NCBI GenBank assembly: GCA_003212395.1 | Contig: QCPU01000006.1 | Span: 26,934-90,933 of the forward strand | DNA: 64,000 nt | Direction of reading: 5' to 3' | Source of the DNA: Prochlorococcus sp. AG-442-B03 | Lineage (GTDB): Bacteria; Cyanobacteriota; Cyanobacteriia; PCC-6307; Cyanobiaceae | Part shown: positions 28,972 to 38,611 of the stretch, in pieces | How positions within the stretch are numbered: the stretch's first letter is position 1 | Layout: the number at the start of each line of letters is the position of its first letter | Made by a program: the position numbers and the translations under genes | Notes under the pieces: model-generated | What the model saw: only the letters and a program-made list of their open reading frames with translations | Database searches by the model: none | What the model was told of the DNA's origin: nothing

Positions 28972-29954
28972 TCTGAAAGATATTCACCTACTGATGGCTT
29001 TAATTGCTGTATCAATTGCTTTTTGCTAGAAATGTTTTTGCCTTCAATTTTTGCTTCTAACAAAATAATCGGATCTGTTTTAGTTGAAATTATTATTCCT
29101 TCATCTTCTATGACAGCAAGAATAATACCTGGTCTTGAATAATTGCTCATAAAAAGATATTTTTCATATTTAATTTTATTACCACTCAAAACTTTGATTT
29201 TAATTATTTTTAGGTTCTTACCTCTAAAAGTTGTATATGCTCGTGGGTATAAAGCTTTTACTTTTCGAGAAATTTTAATTGCCTCATTACCCCAATCAAC
29301 TTTAAAGTCTGATTTTTCAATCATTCTTGCGTAAGTAATTTCTCTTCCAATGGTATTTTGTTTTGTTAATTGAGAATTAGTATTTTTATTATTATTTTCT
29401 TCTATAAAAGATGTAGCATTTAAAAATAATTTTGCAGATAAAATACTAAGTTTTTTCGATAGTGTATTTAAATTATCGTCATTATCGATTTTAATTTTTT
29501 CTTCCAATAATAAGTCGCCAGTATCTAATCCCTCATTCATTTTCATAATTCCTACACCAGTAAATTCATCGCCTTTTATTAGGGACCATTGGATTGGTGC
29601 AGCACCACGCCATCTTGGAAGTAATGACGCATGTGCGTTCCAGCAACCAAATTTTGGGATTTCCAATATCTCTTTAGGTAAAATTTTCCCGTAAGCTATA
29701 ACAATAAATAAATCACATGATAGTGATTTAAGTTCATTTATAAAATGTGTATTGTCCCTGATTTTTGCGGGAGTATAAATTTTTAATGATTCATGCTCGG
29801 CAAAGATTTTTACAGGTGAGGATATTAATTTATTTCCCCTAGATCTTTTCTTATCCGGTTGGCTAACTACTGCAATTACCTCGTGCTTAGATTTAATAAA
29901 AATATCAAGGCTCGCAATTGAATATTCAGGTGTTCCCCAGAATATAATTCTCAC
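28968..29954 (-). CDS. fmt: methionyl-tRNA formyltransferase
   Basis: A 328-residue enzyme that formylates Met-tRNA-fMet with 10-formyl-tetrahydrofolate for translation start. The N-terminal formyltransferase domain shows WGTPEYSIASL (about 6-16) and WNAHASLLPRWRGAAPIQW (about 106-124), containing the SLLPxxRGAAPIQ active-site motif. It continues with TGVGIMKMNEGLDTGDLL. The C-terminal OB-like domain starts near 215 (IKISRKVKALYPRAYTTF). It overlaps the upstream pmbA-like gene by four bases. Its substrate tRNA is the initiator tRNA at 6069 in this same window. Confidence 0.95.
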   Translation of the reverse strand: MRIIFWGTPEYSIASLDIFIKSKHEVIAVVSQPDKKRSRGNKLISSPVKIFAEHESLKIYTPAKIRDNTHFINELKSLSCDLFIVIAYGKILPKEILEIPKFGCWNAHASLLPRWRGAAPIQWSLIKGDEFTGVGIMKMNEGLDTGDLLLEEKIKIDNDDNLNTLSKKLSILSAKLFLNATSFIEENNNKNTNSQLTKQNTIGREITYARMIEKSDFKVDWGNEAIKISRKVKALYPRAYTTFRGKNLKIIKIKVLSGNKIKYEKYLFMSNYSRPGIILAVIEDEGIIISTKTDPIILLEAKIEGKNISSKKQLIQQLKPSVGEYLSD

Positions 29955-31303
29955 GTGTCACCAGTTATTGATAATTTATCAACCCATATATGTGGAGAAA
30001 TTCCACTTGTTGTTACCTCCTGGCTTGATTCAATATTTACTATATTTTTCAAAAGATATTTGATATCCCCTGCTACAGTGGCAGATTCTATTGAGATTTT
30101 TTTACCGTTTTTGTAGAGCCATCCATCAAATGGAAGAGAGAATGAACCTTGACTTGCTCTGACACCTGCATGAATTGCGTTTAATTCTTCAATATAAACA
30201 AATTCTTTCTCATAAGTAGAGTGATCTAATGATATTTTTAGATCAGAGTTTTCCTCTGATTTCTCAACTACTATCCAATCAGGAGATACTGAGACTTTTG
30301 ATCCTAGTCCAGCGTGGCCTGTAGGGATTGTTTTAAATATTCTTGCAGTTGATTCAGAATGTATAAAATTTTCAATTCTCCCTTTGTTAATTAAACATAG
30401 TCTTTTGGTAGGAGTTCCTTCTCCATCAAATGGTGATGAAGAAATATTCTCTTCGTGAAGACCATCATCATAAATATTAAGTGCTTCTGTAGATAGCTTC
30501 TCTCCAATAGAATTTTTATTAGATAAGCTGACCCCATCTAAAATGCTTCTAGCATTAAACATTGAACTAAAGGCATTAATGATGGTTAAAAAAGACTCTG
30601 GTGAAAAACATATTAAATATTTATCAGTTTTAATAGATGAATAATTTAAATGAGAAATTGTTTTATTAGAAGCGTCTTTAATACACGACTCTATGTCTAT
30701 ATCTTCAACTCCATATCCAAGTTTTACAGAACCTGAGCTACGAGGTTTCTTATTTTTCTCTTCTGCTCTTGCATATAAATAAAGTGCAGCTTGACTTTTG
30801 GTATAACTCCGAAAGGCACCATCACTATTTGCATAAACTCTTTCATAAAAACTCTCAGATAGACCATTATATGGAACAGATTTTATGGATTCATGACTTT
30901 CTAATAGTTTAACTTCTGCTTCTCTTAAAATCGTAAGTAATTTTTTAATTCCAACAGGATTTCTTTTTTTTGCATCCTTAACTTCAATAGGATCCTTGGC
31001 TAGTGGAGAGAATTCTGTTATTTCATTCTTGTTGCCAAAATCAGATGCAATATTTGCTTGATTTAGAGCCTTTTTAATACCAGATTCACTAATATCACTT
31101 GTTGTTGTAATACCAACTAAATTAGATTCGTTCCAAACTCTTAAAGTTAAAATTTGTTTTTGTGAGGCCTTAAGTTGTTTAGCCTCACCTTTATCTACTT
31201 GCACAGAATAATCATTAGAAAAGCTTGCACCATAATCCCATTTTTTAAGATTTAGGAAATCTGCAGCTTTGGAGATTTGAGCTGTAATTTCTTTTGAATT
31301 CAT
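29951..31303 (-). CDS. pmbA: TldE/PmbA-like protease partner subunit
   Basis: This 450-residue protein is of the TldE/PmbA family. It lacks the HExxxH zinc motif and acts as the non-catalytic partner of TldD in a heterodimeric metalloprotease that trims unfolded peptides and matures modified peptides such as microcin B17. Conserved blocks include SVSPDWIVVE, GVRASQGSFSLPFDGWLYKN and a C-terminal WVDKLSITG. It lies directly downstream of tldD (three bases between), as expected of partners, and overlaps fmt by four bases. Confidence 0.9.
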   Translation of the reverse strand: MNSKEITAQISKAADFLNLKKWDYGASFSNDYSVQVDKGEAKQLKASQKQILTLRVWNESNLVGITTTSDISESGIKKALNQANIASDFGNKNEITEFSPLAKDPIEVKDAKKRNPVGIKKLLTILREAEVKLLESHESIKSVPYNGLSESFYERVYANSDGAFRSYTKSQAALYLYARAEEKNKKPRSSGSVKLGYGVEDIDIESCIKDASNKTISHLNYSSIKTDKYLICFSPESFLTIINAFSSMFNARSILDGVSLSNKNSIGEKLSTEALNIYDDGLHEENISSSPFDGEGTPTKRLCLINKGRIENFIHSESTARIFKTIPTGHAGLGSKVSVSPDWIVVEKSEENSDLKISLDHSTYEKEFVYIEELNAIHAGVRASQGSFSLPFDGWLYKNGKKISIESATVAGDIKYLLKNIVNIESSQEVTTSGISPHIWVDKLSITGDT

Positions 31304-31306
31304 ATC

Positions 31307-32731
31307 CTATCTTCCGCCAACAGTGATTGAATCAACCTTAATATGAGGTTGGCCAACAGTTACGTTGACACTTCCACTAATGGATCCACAGAATCCAGGC
31401 GCTAATTCGAGGTCATTTCCGCACATTGATATTTTTGGCATAACTTCTTTAGCCTCACCAATCAAAGTTGCTCCCTTTACCGGACTAGTTAATTTTCCAT
31501 TTTTAATAAGATATCCTTCTTCTACCGCAAAATTAAATTGCCCTGTAGCACCTACACTGCCGCCACCCATTGATTTGCAGTAAAGACCATCACTAATACT
31601 ATTGATTAAATCCTCTTTCGAGTGCTCACCTTTGGCTATATATGTATTTCTCATTCTTGAAGCTGCAGCAAAAGAATAATTTTGTCTTCTTCCACTTCCT
31701 GTTCTTTTATGGCCAGTTCTTAATTCACCTGCCCTATCTGATATGAATTTTTTTAAAATTCCATCTTTTATCAGAACTGATTTTTCGGGTTCCATACCTT
31801 CATCATCTACTGATAATGAACCAAAGGATCCTTCTGATATCCCTTCATCTATTGCTGTTACAGATTCATGAGCAATTTTTTCATTCAATTTATTCTCAAA
31901 AGGTGTTGTTCCTCTCTCTATTTGAGTAGTTTCAAGTAAATGACCGCAGGCTTCGTGGAATATAACGCCACCAAACTTATTTGCTAATACAACTGGCATT
32001 TGTCCCGCATCAACATAATCTGCATACAACATATTCATTGAACTTTCAAACACATCATTAGCTGCTTTTTCGTGATCCCATAATCTGAATTCATTAGGCA
32101 TTCCTGACGATCCAAATCTTCTGCTTCCACTAGATCTATATTGAGCATCACTAGCAATTACGTTAAGTCCAACTGTTTGATACAACCTAATATCGGAGGC
32201 ATAGGTTCCATCGCTGGAGGCAATAATAACTTCTTGCAGATTTCTTGAGTAACTTCCTTTTCTAGTTATGATCTTATTATTCTTTTTTAGAGATTTTGTG
32301 CTGACTAATAGTTTTTCACTTATCTCATGAATCGATGGGACTTCATTAATCCATTTTTTCTTAGGTAAACTATAGTCTTTATGTTTATTTAAACCGTTAA
32401 ATACTTCTCTTTTTTTGTTGTCTGTTATGTCTAACATCTCAATAGCCTGAGATACAGATCTCATCAAGCCGTGCTTTGTTAAATCATTTGTACTTACAAA
32501 TCCATCCTTTTTTTCTTTGAAAATTCTAATACCCGCACCCCTTCCAAATGATGGACTTACACTTGTAATAAAATCTTCCTCAGCTAACACGCTCGAGTTG
32601 TCGGTATTCTCTATAAATATTTCTACAAAATCAGCGCCAAGTCCAATACCATAGAAAATAATTTCTTCTAATAAGTCTTTATTGCAACTACCAAAAACGA
32701 TTTCATTTGATTTGATTTGTGACGAAAGCAT
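31307..32731 (-). CDS. tldD: TldD metalloprotease
   Basis: This 474-residue catalytic partner of the gene just downstream has its zinc-binding HExxxH motif in GGVIFHEACGHLLETTQIER (HEACGH, about 255-260). Downstream conserved blocks include DDEGMEPEKSVLI, GRRQNYSFAAASRMRNTYI and LELAPGFCGSISGSVNVTVG. Together the pair forms a closed dimer that degrades short unfolded peptides. No peptide-precursor gene of a modified natural product is visible nearby, so a general housekeeping role is the simpler reading. It follows acsF by about 30 bases on the same strand. Confidence 0.94.
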   Translation of the reverse strand: MLSSQIKSNEIVFGSCNKDLLEEIIFYGIGLGADFVEIFIENTDNSSVLAEEDFITSVSPSFGRGAGIRIFKEKKDGFVSTNDLTKHGLMRSVSQAIEMLDITDNKKREVFNGLNKHKDYSLPKKKWINEVPSIHEISEKLLVSTKSLKKNNKIITRKGSYSRNLQEVIIASSDGTYASDIRLYQTVGLNVIASDAQYRSSGSRRFGSSGMPNEFRLWDHEKAANDVFESSMNMLYADYVDAGQMPVVLANKFGGVIFHEACGHLLETTQIERGTTPFENKLNEKIAHESVTAIDEGISEGSFGSLSVDDEGMEPEKSVLIKDGILKKFISDRAGELRTGHKRTGSGRRQNYSFAAASRMRNTYIAKGEHSKEDLINSISDGLYCKSMGGGSVGATGQFNFAVEEGYLIKNGKLTSPVKGATLIGEAKEVMPKISMCGNDLELAPGFCGSISGSVNVTVGQPHIKVDSITVGGR

Positions 32732-32761
32732 TTGAGTCTATAAATCTTCTCTGAATAAAGA

Positions 32762-33934
32762 TTATCTAATCGAAGGTTGGAAATCTTTGCTATCTAGAGG
32801 TTTTAATAAGTATAGTCTTAATAACTGGTAACCGTTTGATAAATATTTAGGTAATTTTTTTAAAGTTTTAGATACTTTATTTCCCTCACTGCTTGCAATA
32901 TCAGAAAGAACTTTATTATTCTCAACTATCTTATCTAATCTTCCATAAAAAGATTTATCATAAACGTCCAGTACTACAGGAAAAACTCTAGCAGAAGTCT
33001 CATTTGTTTTATTAATAACATACTGGTCGTAATCTTTAGCATCTAATCCTAAAGAAGCGTAGAAATCCTTTTTGATCCCCAGATCCCTTGCATACATAGT
33101 TGCAAATACAGCAAGTAAGAAAAACCTAGACCATAACTTGGATGTTAATGGAAGATTGTTCAAAAAATATCTAAATCTATGGAAATAGTCAAATAGTGGA
33201 TGTGTAAAGGTAGAGCCCCCAATGGTAATTTTTTGGCTTAATGATTTAACGGTACGTGGTTGTGCTTTCATTAATGCGTCAAAAAAGTCACCATGCCTAT
33301 TTTCATCTTGACACCAATTCTCAAAGTAATTAAAAAGTGGAAAAATCTTGCTATCTGGGTTCTTTTCCAAATGCCTATAAATTGCGATGTATCTCCAATA
33401 ACCTATTTTTTCGGATAAATAAGTGGCGTAAAAAATACTTCGTGGTGGGAAATAAGTGTAGTCTTTATTGGCTGTTAAAAAACCTAGATCTAACTGTAGT
33501 CCAAAGTCACTCATTGATTTATTTAAAAAACCTGCATGTCTTGCTTCATCTCTGGCCATATGAGCAAAACATTCAGCAAGAAGAGGGTTTTTGTTTTTAA
33601 TCCTCTTGCTAAGTTCCTTGTAAAGTAAAAAACCTGAGAATTCTGAAGTACAACTTCCCTCAAGAAAATCGACAAAAAGCTCTCTTGTCTCAGGATCCAA
33701 TTTATCTGCAGCGCCTTCAAATTCAGTATTTCTTACAAAATGATGCCTATTGTAATCTTTCCTAAATTCTTCACATATAGCTTCCAATTCCTCATCGTTT
33801 ATTGATAAATCCATATTTTCCATTGCCTCAAAGTCTGTTGTATAGAATCTTGGTGACAAAATTGTTTCTTTTGCTGGTGTCTTACCATTATTGATATCCT
33901 TTTTATTTTTTGATTCAACAGTTGATTGAGCCAT
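32762..33934 (-). CDS. acsF: Mg-protoporphyrin IX monomethyl ester oxidative cyclase (aerobic)
   Basis: This 390-residue di-iron enzyme forms the fifth ring of chlorophyll using oxygen, two steps after magnesium chelatase (chlH is also in this window). Iron ligands are visible in paired motifs: the Glu in [18 protein letters not shown] (about 118-135), DEARHAGF (about 151-158) and the second ExxH in [12 protein letters not shown] (about 212-223). The N-terminal [14 protein letters not shown] is typical of AcsF/CHL27. It heads the run acsF-tldD-pmbA-fmt on the minus strand, although a shared transcript is only inferred from spacing. Confidence 0.96.
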   Translation of the reverse strand: MAQSTVESKNKKDINNGKTPAKETILSPRFYTTDFEAMENMDLSINDEELEAICEEFRKDYNRHHFVRNTEFEGAADKLDPETRELFVDFLEGSCTSEFSGFLLYKELSKRIKNKNPLLAECFAHMARDEARHAGFLNKSMSDFGLQLDLGFLTANKDYTYFPPRSIFYATYLSEKIGYWRYIAIYRHLEKNPDSKIFPLFNYFENWCQDENRHGDFFDALMKAQPRTVKSLSQKITIGGSTFTHPLFDYFHRFRYFLNNLPLTSKLWSRFFLLAVFATMYARDLGIKKDFYASLGLDAKDYDQYVINKTNETSARVFPVVLDVYDKSFYGRLDKIVENNKVLSDIASSEGNKVSKTLKKLPKYLSNGYQLLRLYLLKPLDSKDFQPSIR

Positions 33935-34014
33935 CTTTTATTTGATTTATTAATACTATTATTTACTATGATTTGTATTTTTGAGGGAAAAGTTAACTTG
34001 GTGTTATTGTTTTT

Positions 34015-34593
34015 TTAATTAACTCCTATTAACTTTTGCCCATTCAATCTTTGAAGTACTCTTGAAATAATTAATTTTAGGGTAATTCTTTTTTCGTCAA
34101 TAAGAAAAGATTCAATAATGCTGGGTTGTTGATTAGGTTTTGATAAAGAAATACTTTTTAATGAACTAATGTCATCTTTCTCAAAGGATAACCAAAAGTT
34201 ACATGTATCTTTAATTTCACAATTTATTACCCAACATTTATCTCCAGCGATAGGTCTAATAGTGTTTGAGAGGTTTATATTCTTTATTTCTAATCCTCTT
34301 TGATTAATTTCCTCTATAAGTGCAGGAATTAAATGTATGTTAATAAATTCTTGGAAAGGCTTTTTCTCTACTGGGAGTTCTTTTTTGGGTTTTGTGATAG
34401 GTTTGGCGGTAGTATCAATTTCATTTTTTATAAGAACCTTAGAAGCAGAATTACTTTCAGAATTGCTATTTTTAGTATCCTTATTGATAACTTTTTCTGA
34501 TTTAGGTTCTTTTAATTCCTCATAGTCAGGTTTAGTAGTGTTGTCAGATAATTCTTTATTAACTACATTATTTTTGTCTAAATTTTCTTCCAT
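34015..34593 (-). CDS. DUF2996 conserved cyanobacterial protein
   Basis: A 192-residue protein. The first 85 residues are polar and low in complexity, with many Lys, Glu, Asp and Asn, and a PKKELPVEKKPFQEF linker. The C-terminal 100 residues form the conserved domain, ending in LIISRVLQRLNGQKLIGVN, with the family-typical SFLIDEKRITLKLI just before. This fits DUF2996, a family limited to cyanobacteria and plants. The role is not established. It lies upstream of acsF by about 80 bases on the same strand. Confidence 0.7.
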   Translation of the reverse strand: MEENLDKNNVVNKELSDNTTKPDYEELKEPKSEKVINKDTKNSNSESNSASKVLIKNEIDTTAKPITKPKKELPVEKKPFQEFINIHLIPALIEEINQRGLEIKNINLSNTIRPIAGDKCWVINCEIKDTCNFWLSFEKDDISSLKSISLSKPNQQPSIIESFLIDEKRITLKLIISRVLQRLNGQKLIGVN

Positions 34594-34651
34594 AAAAAAA
34601 ACTATTTATTTTATTATAAATTAAAAAATATTTTTTAATAAATTTATTTTT

Positions 34652-35095
34652 CTACCAATCATTATTAGCATTATCCCAGTCATCTTCATTATCTGGATTT
34701 GAATAATCTAGATCTTTTTTTAAATTATTATCATTAATATTTTTGACTACTCTGTAATTAACAGAAATTGTTGGTTGAGTTTCTCTTATATCCCTTTGTG
34801 GCGGCATCTCAACGTTTGGTTCCATATCTTCCTCATTATTAGGTGATACGAAATCATCTTCTACATTTTCAATATTTTTTTTTCTGAAACGAGTACTAGT
34901 AATTGTTGTATTCAATAAAGTACTTACAAATAAACCAGAAAAAAATGAAATACTGATTAACTTACCTATACTTACTTCTTGGAGAGTCCATTTAAAGTAT
35001 CTAAATGAAGTCTTCTGATTATTATTTGTATATAATAAAATTTGAAAAATTATTATTAAAAAAAGAGTTAATAATAAATATTTTTTCTTAAACAT
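34652..35095 (-). CDS. membrane-anchored hypothetical protein
   Basis: A 147-residue protein with two N-terminal membrane helices (about 5-22 and 43-62) joined by a short loop, resembling the LapA-like (DUF1049) arrangement. A long polar and acidic C-terminal tail of about 80 residues follows, ending DWDNANNDW. The tail has low complexity and would be cytoplasmic. Assignment to the LapA-like group is tentative. It sits between DUF2996 and the RNB-family gene on the minus strand. Confidence 0.5.
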   Translation of the reverse strand: MFKKKYLLLTLFLIIIFQILLYTNNNQKTSFRYFKWTLQEVSIGKLISISFFSGLFVSTLLNTTITSTRFRKKNIENVEDDFVSPNNEEDMEPNVEMPPQRDIRETQPTISVNYRVVKNINDNNLKKDLDYSNPDNEDDWDNANNDW

Positions 35096-35162
35096 AATTC
35101 TAAAAAAGTTATCTTAAATTTTTTTGGTTAATATTTCCATAATATATATTTGTGAAAATTAT

Positions 35163-37385
35163 TTATGTTAATTCTAAATCAATTTGATATTTAAGAATAT
35201 CGACTTTTATGATTTTTACTTCTATTGGATCTCCAACCTTGTATGATTTTTTAGATTTTCTTCCAATCAATAAATTTTGCCTTGATCTATATTCATACCA
35301 ATCATTATTAAGAGTGCTGACATGTACCAAACCCTCTACATTTAGTTCTGATATCTCTACAAAGAAACCATATGTTTGCACTGATAATATAAACCCACTA
35401 TAAATATTACCTAGTAATTTTTCTGCTTTTCTTACTTTTTTTAAATTTATCATATTAGATTTATATTGGTTAACTTTGTACTTGTATTCATTAAGTTTCT
35501 CTATTACAAACTTGTTAAATAATATTTCTAGATTCTTTGAAATTGATGAATTAAATATATCCCAATTTACTAGGTCTAATGAATTACTTTCCGATATATT
35601 GATTGCATTAATATTATTCTTCTTTGATTTCTTACCATTTATTATCATATTAAAAATACAGTACTGATTAATAAGATTAGTGAAGTCAAATCCAGGAATT
35701 GTCCATGGAGAAATAAATAATTTTTCTGATTCCTCAATATCAGAATTTTTAGATATCAACCTTATATCATTTTCCTTTAATTCATTAATAAGAAGTTTAT
35801 GTAAGATTCTTTTTTTATTATCATCGCCACATAATTTAATTACTTGACTAAATGTCAAATTGCCATTTTCATTAAGCTCTATGTCTTTATCAATAAATTC
35901 CGAATATTTGATGATTTCATTTGCATTAACGTAGTCTATTCCCTTTGAAATGTATCCTGCACTCTTTAAGCCATATTGATTTGAATGTTTGAACCATATT
36001 AAATTAGCTTCATATAGTATTGGTGAAAGATAGGTTTGGCAATCTTCTTTATTTAATGTTTCAAAATATCCTTTTGAATATTCAGCTGGATTGTGAATAA
36101 AAAATTCTTCTAGTTCTTCAATTTTATTGAGTGGTGCAGGAATTTCAACCTTACCCTCCAAAAGATGTTTTTGTCTGAATGAACATGAAATTTCAATTAT
36201 TTTATCTAAATCGTCGATATATTCCTTTATAGGTTTTAACACACGAGAGGTGATTCTTGATTTACTTTTTCTAGATAGAAGCTCCTCAGTATGATCACTT
36301 CCGACAATTAGAGAGCATTTTACTAAAGTAAGATGAAATGACCAATCAATTATTTCATTATCACTATTTAAATGCAGACAGAGGCTTATTGCTTCATTCT
36401 TTTCAGCAAATTTAAATTCAGAATCATTTCTTATGGCTTCACTAAGGTAGTTTTGCCAATCATTTAATAAGGGCAATGATTCAAAGCCTTTAAATAATAT
36501 TTCTAGAGATTTTTTACTATTTAGATCTACTCTTTCTGCAAGATTATTTGTATGTATCCATAATTTAGTACTTTTATTTTTTCCCGGCTCTATTTGAATC
36601 ATTGGGAGCATTGGAGAATTATTAGAATTCCAACTTTTGAATAAATAACTGTTTTTATCAGTAAGGTCTATCCTCTCCTTTTTTTCTATTTTTTTAGACT
36701 CAATATGATTTAAATTATATGATTTAACGATATTGCTTTTAGATAAAACAAAGTCTGTATCATACTCTTCATTTTTGTTTAGTTTAAGCTCTTGTATCAC
36801 ATGACCTAGTCCTTCTTCTTGACCTATGGGAAATCTATCAATCTCAACTTTTACTATATTTTTGTTGTCTGGTTTGAAAGTGTATTTTTTATTCTCTTTT
36901 GGAAGTTTAATTTTAGAAAGGATCCTATCGTCTATTGGGATTGCATATACATCATTGTTTATTATTTCAACTTTAGAAAGAAGTATTTGATTTGATCTTT
37001 CAAGAATACAATCAACTATTCCTTCAGGTGATCTTCTTCTATAACCCTCTTTTATTATCCTTACTAAAACTTTATCTCCATTCCAGGCATAGTTAAGTAG
37101 ATTTTCTTTAATATAGATATCTTCTTTGTCTTTTCCCCTTACAGCAAAGCAATAGCCTTTGCTACTACATCTTATTTTGGCGACAAGATGATCACTATCT
37201 TTTATGCAGGTATATTCATCATCTTCATTTTTATTAATTATTTCAAGTTTTTCTAGAGCTGTTAAAGCAATATCTAATTTATCCTTATCAGATTTCTTTG
37301 TTATTTTTAATAATCTGCATAATTTTTTATATTCTAACCCTTCTGACTGATTAAGATTATCAATTATTGATGATGATGTGAACAT
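35163..37385 (-). CDS. RNase II/R-family protein with a degenerate catalytic core
   Basis: This 740-residue protein has the RNase R domain order. An N-terminal winged-helix and cold-shock region covers about 1-165 (GYCFAVRGKDKEDIYIKE, NYAWNGDKVLVRII). A long RNB-like middle follows, then a C-terminal S1 domain (about 660-735, GFILSVQTYGFFVEI and GLVHVSTL). The RNB core has decayed. The acidic D...DxDD cluster expected before LWIHTNNLAERVDL is missing, and the SPLRRY-type arginine motif is replaced by SPWTIPGFDF (about 565-574). It is probably an RNA-binding protein without exonuclease activity, related to the cyanobacterial Zam/VacB group. A second RNB protein with an intact core lies at 52011. 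Confidence 0.75.
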   Translation of the reverse strand: MFTSSSIIDNLNQSEGLEYKKLCRLLKITKKSDKDKLDIALTALEKLEIINKNEDDEYTCIKDSDHLVAKIRCSSKGYCFAVRGKDKEDIYIKENLLNYAWNGDKVLVRIIKEGYRRRSPEGIVDCILERSNQILLSKVEIINNDVYAIPIDDRILSKIKLPKENKKYTFKPDNKNIVKVEIDRFPIGQEEGLGHVIQELKLNKNEEYDTDFVLSKSNIVKSYNLNHIESKKIEKKERIDLTDKNSYLFKSWNSNNSPMLPMIQIEPGKNKSTKLWIHTNNLAERVDLNSKKSLEILFKGFESLPLLNDWQNYLSEAIRNDSEFKFAEKNEAISLCLHLNSDNEIIDWSFHLTLVKCSLIVGSDHTEELLSRKSKSRITSRVLKPIKEYIDDLDKIIEISCSFRQKHLLEGKVEIPAPLNKIEELEEFFIHNPAEYSKGYFETLNKEDCQTYLSPILYEANLIWFKHSNQYGLKSAGYISKGIDYVNANEIIKYSEFIDKDIELNENGNLTFSQVIKLCGDDNKKRILHKLLINELKENDIRLISKNSDIEESEKLFISPWTIPGFDFTNLINQYCIFNMIINGKKSKKNNINAINISESNSLDLVNWDIFNSSISKNLEILFNKFVIEKLNEYKYKVNQYKSNMINLKKVRKAEKLLGNIYSGFILSVQTYGFFVEISELNVEGLVHVSTLNNDWYEYRSRQNLLIGRKSKKSYKVGDPIEVKIIKVDILKYQIDLELT

Positions 37386-37457
37386 GATCTAGATGAAATT
37401 ATAAATTAATTTAGGGGTATACACTTCATTATTACACCTTATTATCCAAGCTTAAAA

Positions 37458-37769
37458 CTAATTATTTTCTTTCTCTTCTTTTTCTTCTTTTTCGATAGTG
37501 AAAGAATTTATAAAAAGCCTTATACCTATGATAAAAAATGTAATGGAAGCTATTGATTTAAGAACAACTTCGGGTAAAAAACTCGAAATAGAACCGCCTG
37601 TTAAAGCTCCTAGTAAACTTGCAAAAACAAGTGCTGAAGAAGATCCTAGAAAAACTGCTAGTGGTTTATTTGAAGTGCCGCTTATAGTTAAAGTAGCGAG
37701 TTGAGTTTTGTCACCTAATTCAGCTATGAAAACGGTTAGAAAAGTTGATAGTAATAAACTTAAAACCAT
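37458..37769 (-). CDS. GDT1/UPF0016 half-transporter, second half
   Basis: A 103-residue protein with three membrane helices and one copy of the family motif, ELGDKTQLATL (about 16-26). UPF0016/GDT1 proteins carry Mn2+ or Ca2+ across membranes using two such motifs. Most family members hold both in one chain; here each half is a separate gene. The neighbouring gene (37770) starts exactly one base upstream of this one's ATG and carries the other motif. Heterodimer formation is strongly suggested. The acidic EKEEKEEKEN tail ends the protein. Confidence 0.85.
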   Translation of the reverse strand: MVLSLLLSTFLTVFIAELGDKTQLATLTISGTSNKPLAVFLGSSSALVFASLLGALTGGSISSFLPEVVLKSIASITFFIIGIRLFINSFTIEKEEKEEKENN

Positions 37770-38096
37770 TTATAAATAATTTTTGAAAGTTTCATAAGCT
37801 AAAAATATACTTATCAGTATCATTAAAGCACCAGTTGATAAAGCAAATTTGCTAGGAGATATTTTTTTTGATACCCATTTACCAATAAGAACTCCTACTA
37901 TGCTAGAGCTTATTAATGCTAGAGAACTTCCAATAAAAACAATAATTGGCTTGCCTGATTCCGCAGAAAGCATCAATGTGGCTATTTGAGTTTTATCGCC
38001 AAGTTCAGCAATAAAGATTGTTGTAAAAGTCGTTATAAATATAGAAAAAAAACTTTTTTCTATATTGTTTTCCTTTTTTTCTAATTCACTATTCAT
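37770..38096 (-). CDS. GDT1/UPF0016 half-transporter, first half
   Basis: A 108-residue, three-helix protein containing the single motif AELGDKTQIATL (about 29-40). A short charged N-terminus (ELEKKENNIEKS) precedes the first helix. It is directly followed by its partner, with no intergenic base. Cyanobacterial and plastid members of this family take part in manganese handling for photosystem II. That role is known from single-chain homologues and is inferred here. The 5' end overlaps the YkgJ-like gene by four bases. Confidence 0.85.
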   Translation of the reverse strand: MNSELEKKENNIEKSFFSIFITTFTTIFIAELGDKTQIATLMLSAESGKPIIVFIGSSLALISSSIVGVLIGKWVSKKISPSKFALSTGALMILISIFLAYETFKNYL

Positions 38097-38440
38097 TTTC
38101 CTGAAACAGCAATTTTAAAATTTTTCATCTCTTTACTTTGGTATCCATAATTTGATGAAATATGTTGTTTGCAGCAATCTATTAAAAATTTGTCACCAGA
38201 TTTCAAATATCCTTTAAATGTAGTTGAAAATTCATTTACCCGGCAAAAATGTGGTCTTGTTTCATAAATTAAGCATTTTTTATTTTCTCTGTCCAGGTTT
38301 TTACACCAACCGTCACTAGCAGTCATTGAGTATATCAAATCTATATCTTCTTTGTTAAGTTTGTCTGCCAAATCGCTTCTTTCGTTCAAGTCGAATTTAC
38401 AACAAGCTCCGCAATTTTCTATACATGTCCATGATTTCAT
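38093..38440 (-). CDS. YkgJ-family Cys-cluster (Fe-S or zinc) protein
   Basis: A 115-residue cysteine-rich protein with the CxxxCGACC motif (ENCGACCKFD, about 8-17). C46 and C54 lie around GWCKNLDRENKKCLIYETRPHFCRV, whose CLIYETRPxxCR block is the YkgJ/UPF0153 hallmark. Such clusters bind iron-sulfur or zinc. The family's role is unknown. It is the first gene of a three-gene run with the two GDT1 halves, overlapping by four bases, which hints at a metal-related job. Confidence 0.8.
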   Translation of the reverse strand: MKSWTCIENCGACCKFDLNERSDLADKLNKEDIDLIYSMTASDGWCKNLDRENKKCLIYETRPHFCRVNEFSTTFKGYLKSGDKFLIDCCKQHISSNYGYQSKEMKNFKIAVSGK

Positions 38441-38522
38441 AATTTAATTCAATCTTGTAACGTATCAGTACAGTTTCGTCATTTATTTGTAAAAATAGTA
38501 TCACAAAATATATTCATTAATC

Positions 38523-38600
38523 ATGGCAACACTTATTCCTTTAGCTGTAGTTGCGTTAGCAGGACCAGCAATAATTGCTCTTGTATTTTACCGTAAATAA
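38523..38600 (+). CDS. psb30: photosystem II reaction centre protein Psb30 (Ycf12)
   Basis: A 25-residue protein, MATLIPLAVVALAGPAIIAL followed by VFYRK. It is a single membrane helix with a short basic C-terminus, matching Psb30/Ycf12, a peripheral small subunit of photosystem II near PsbJ/PsbK. Too short for most gene callers. It starts 82 bases from the divergent YkgJ-like gene and ends 11 bases before the HAD hydrolase gene. Confidence 0.9.
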   Translation: MATLIPLAVVALAGPAIIALVFYRK

Positions 38601-38611
38601 AAGAAATTTTT

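Noticed and set aside
31307..32731. tldD/pmbA as part of a modified-peptide (RiPP) cluster
   Set aside because: No precursor peptide, cyclodehydratase or exporter lies next to the pair; the context is housekeeping genes.
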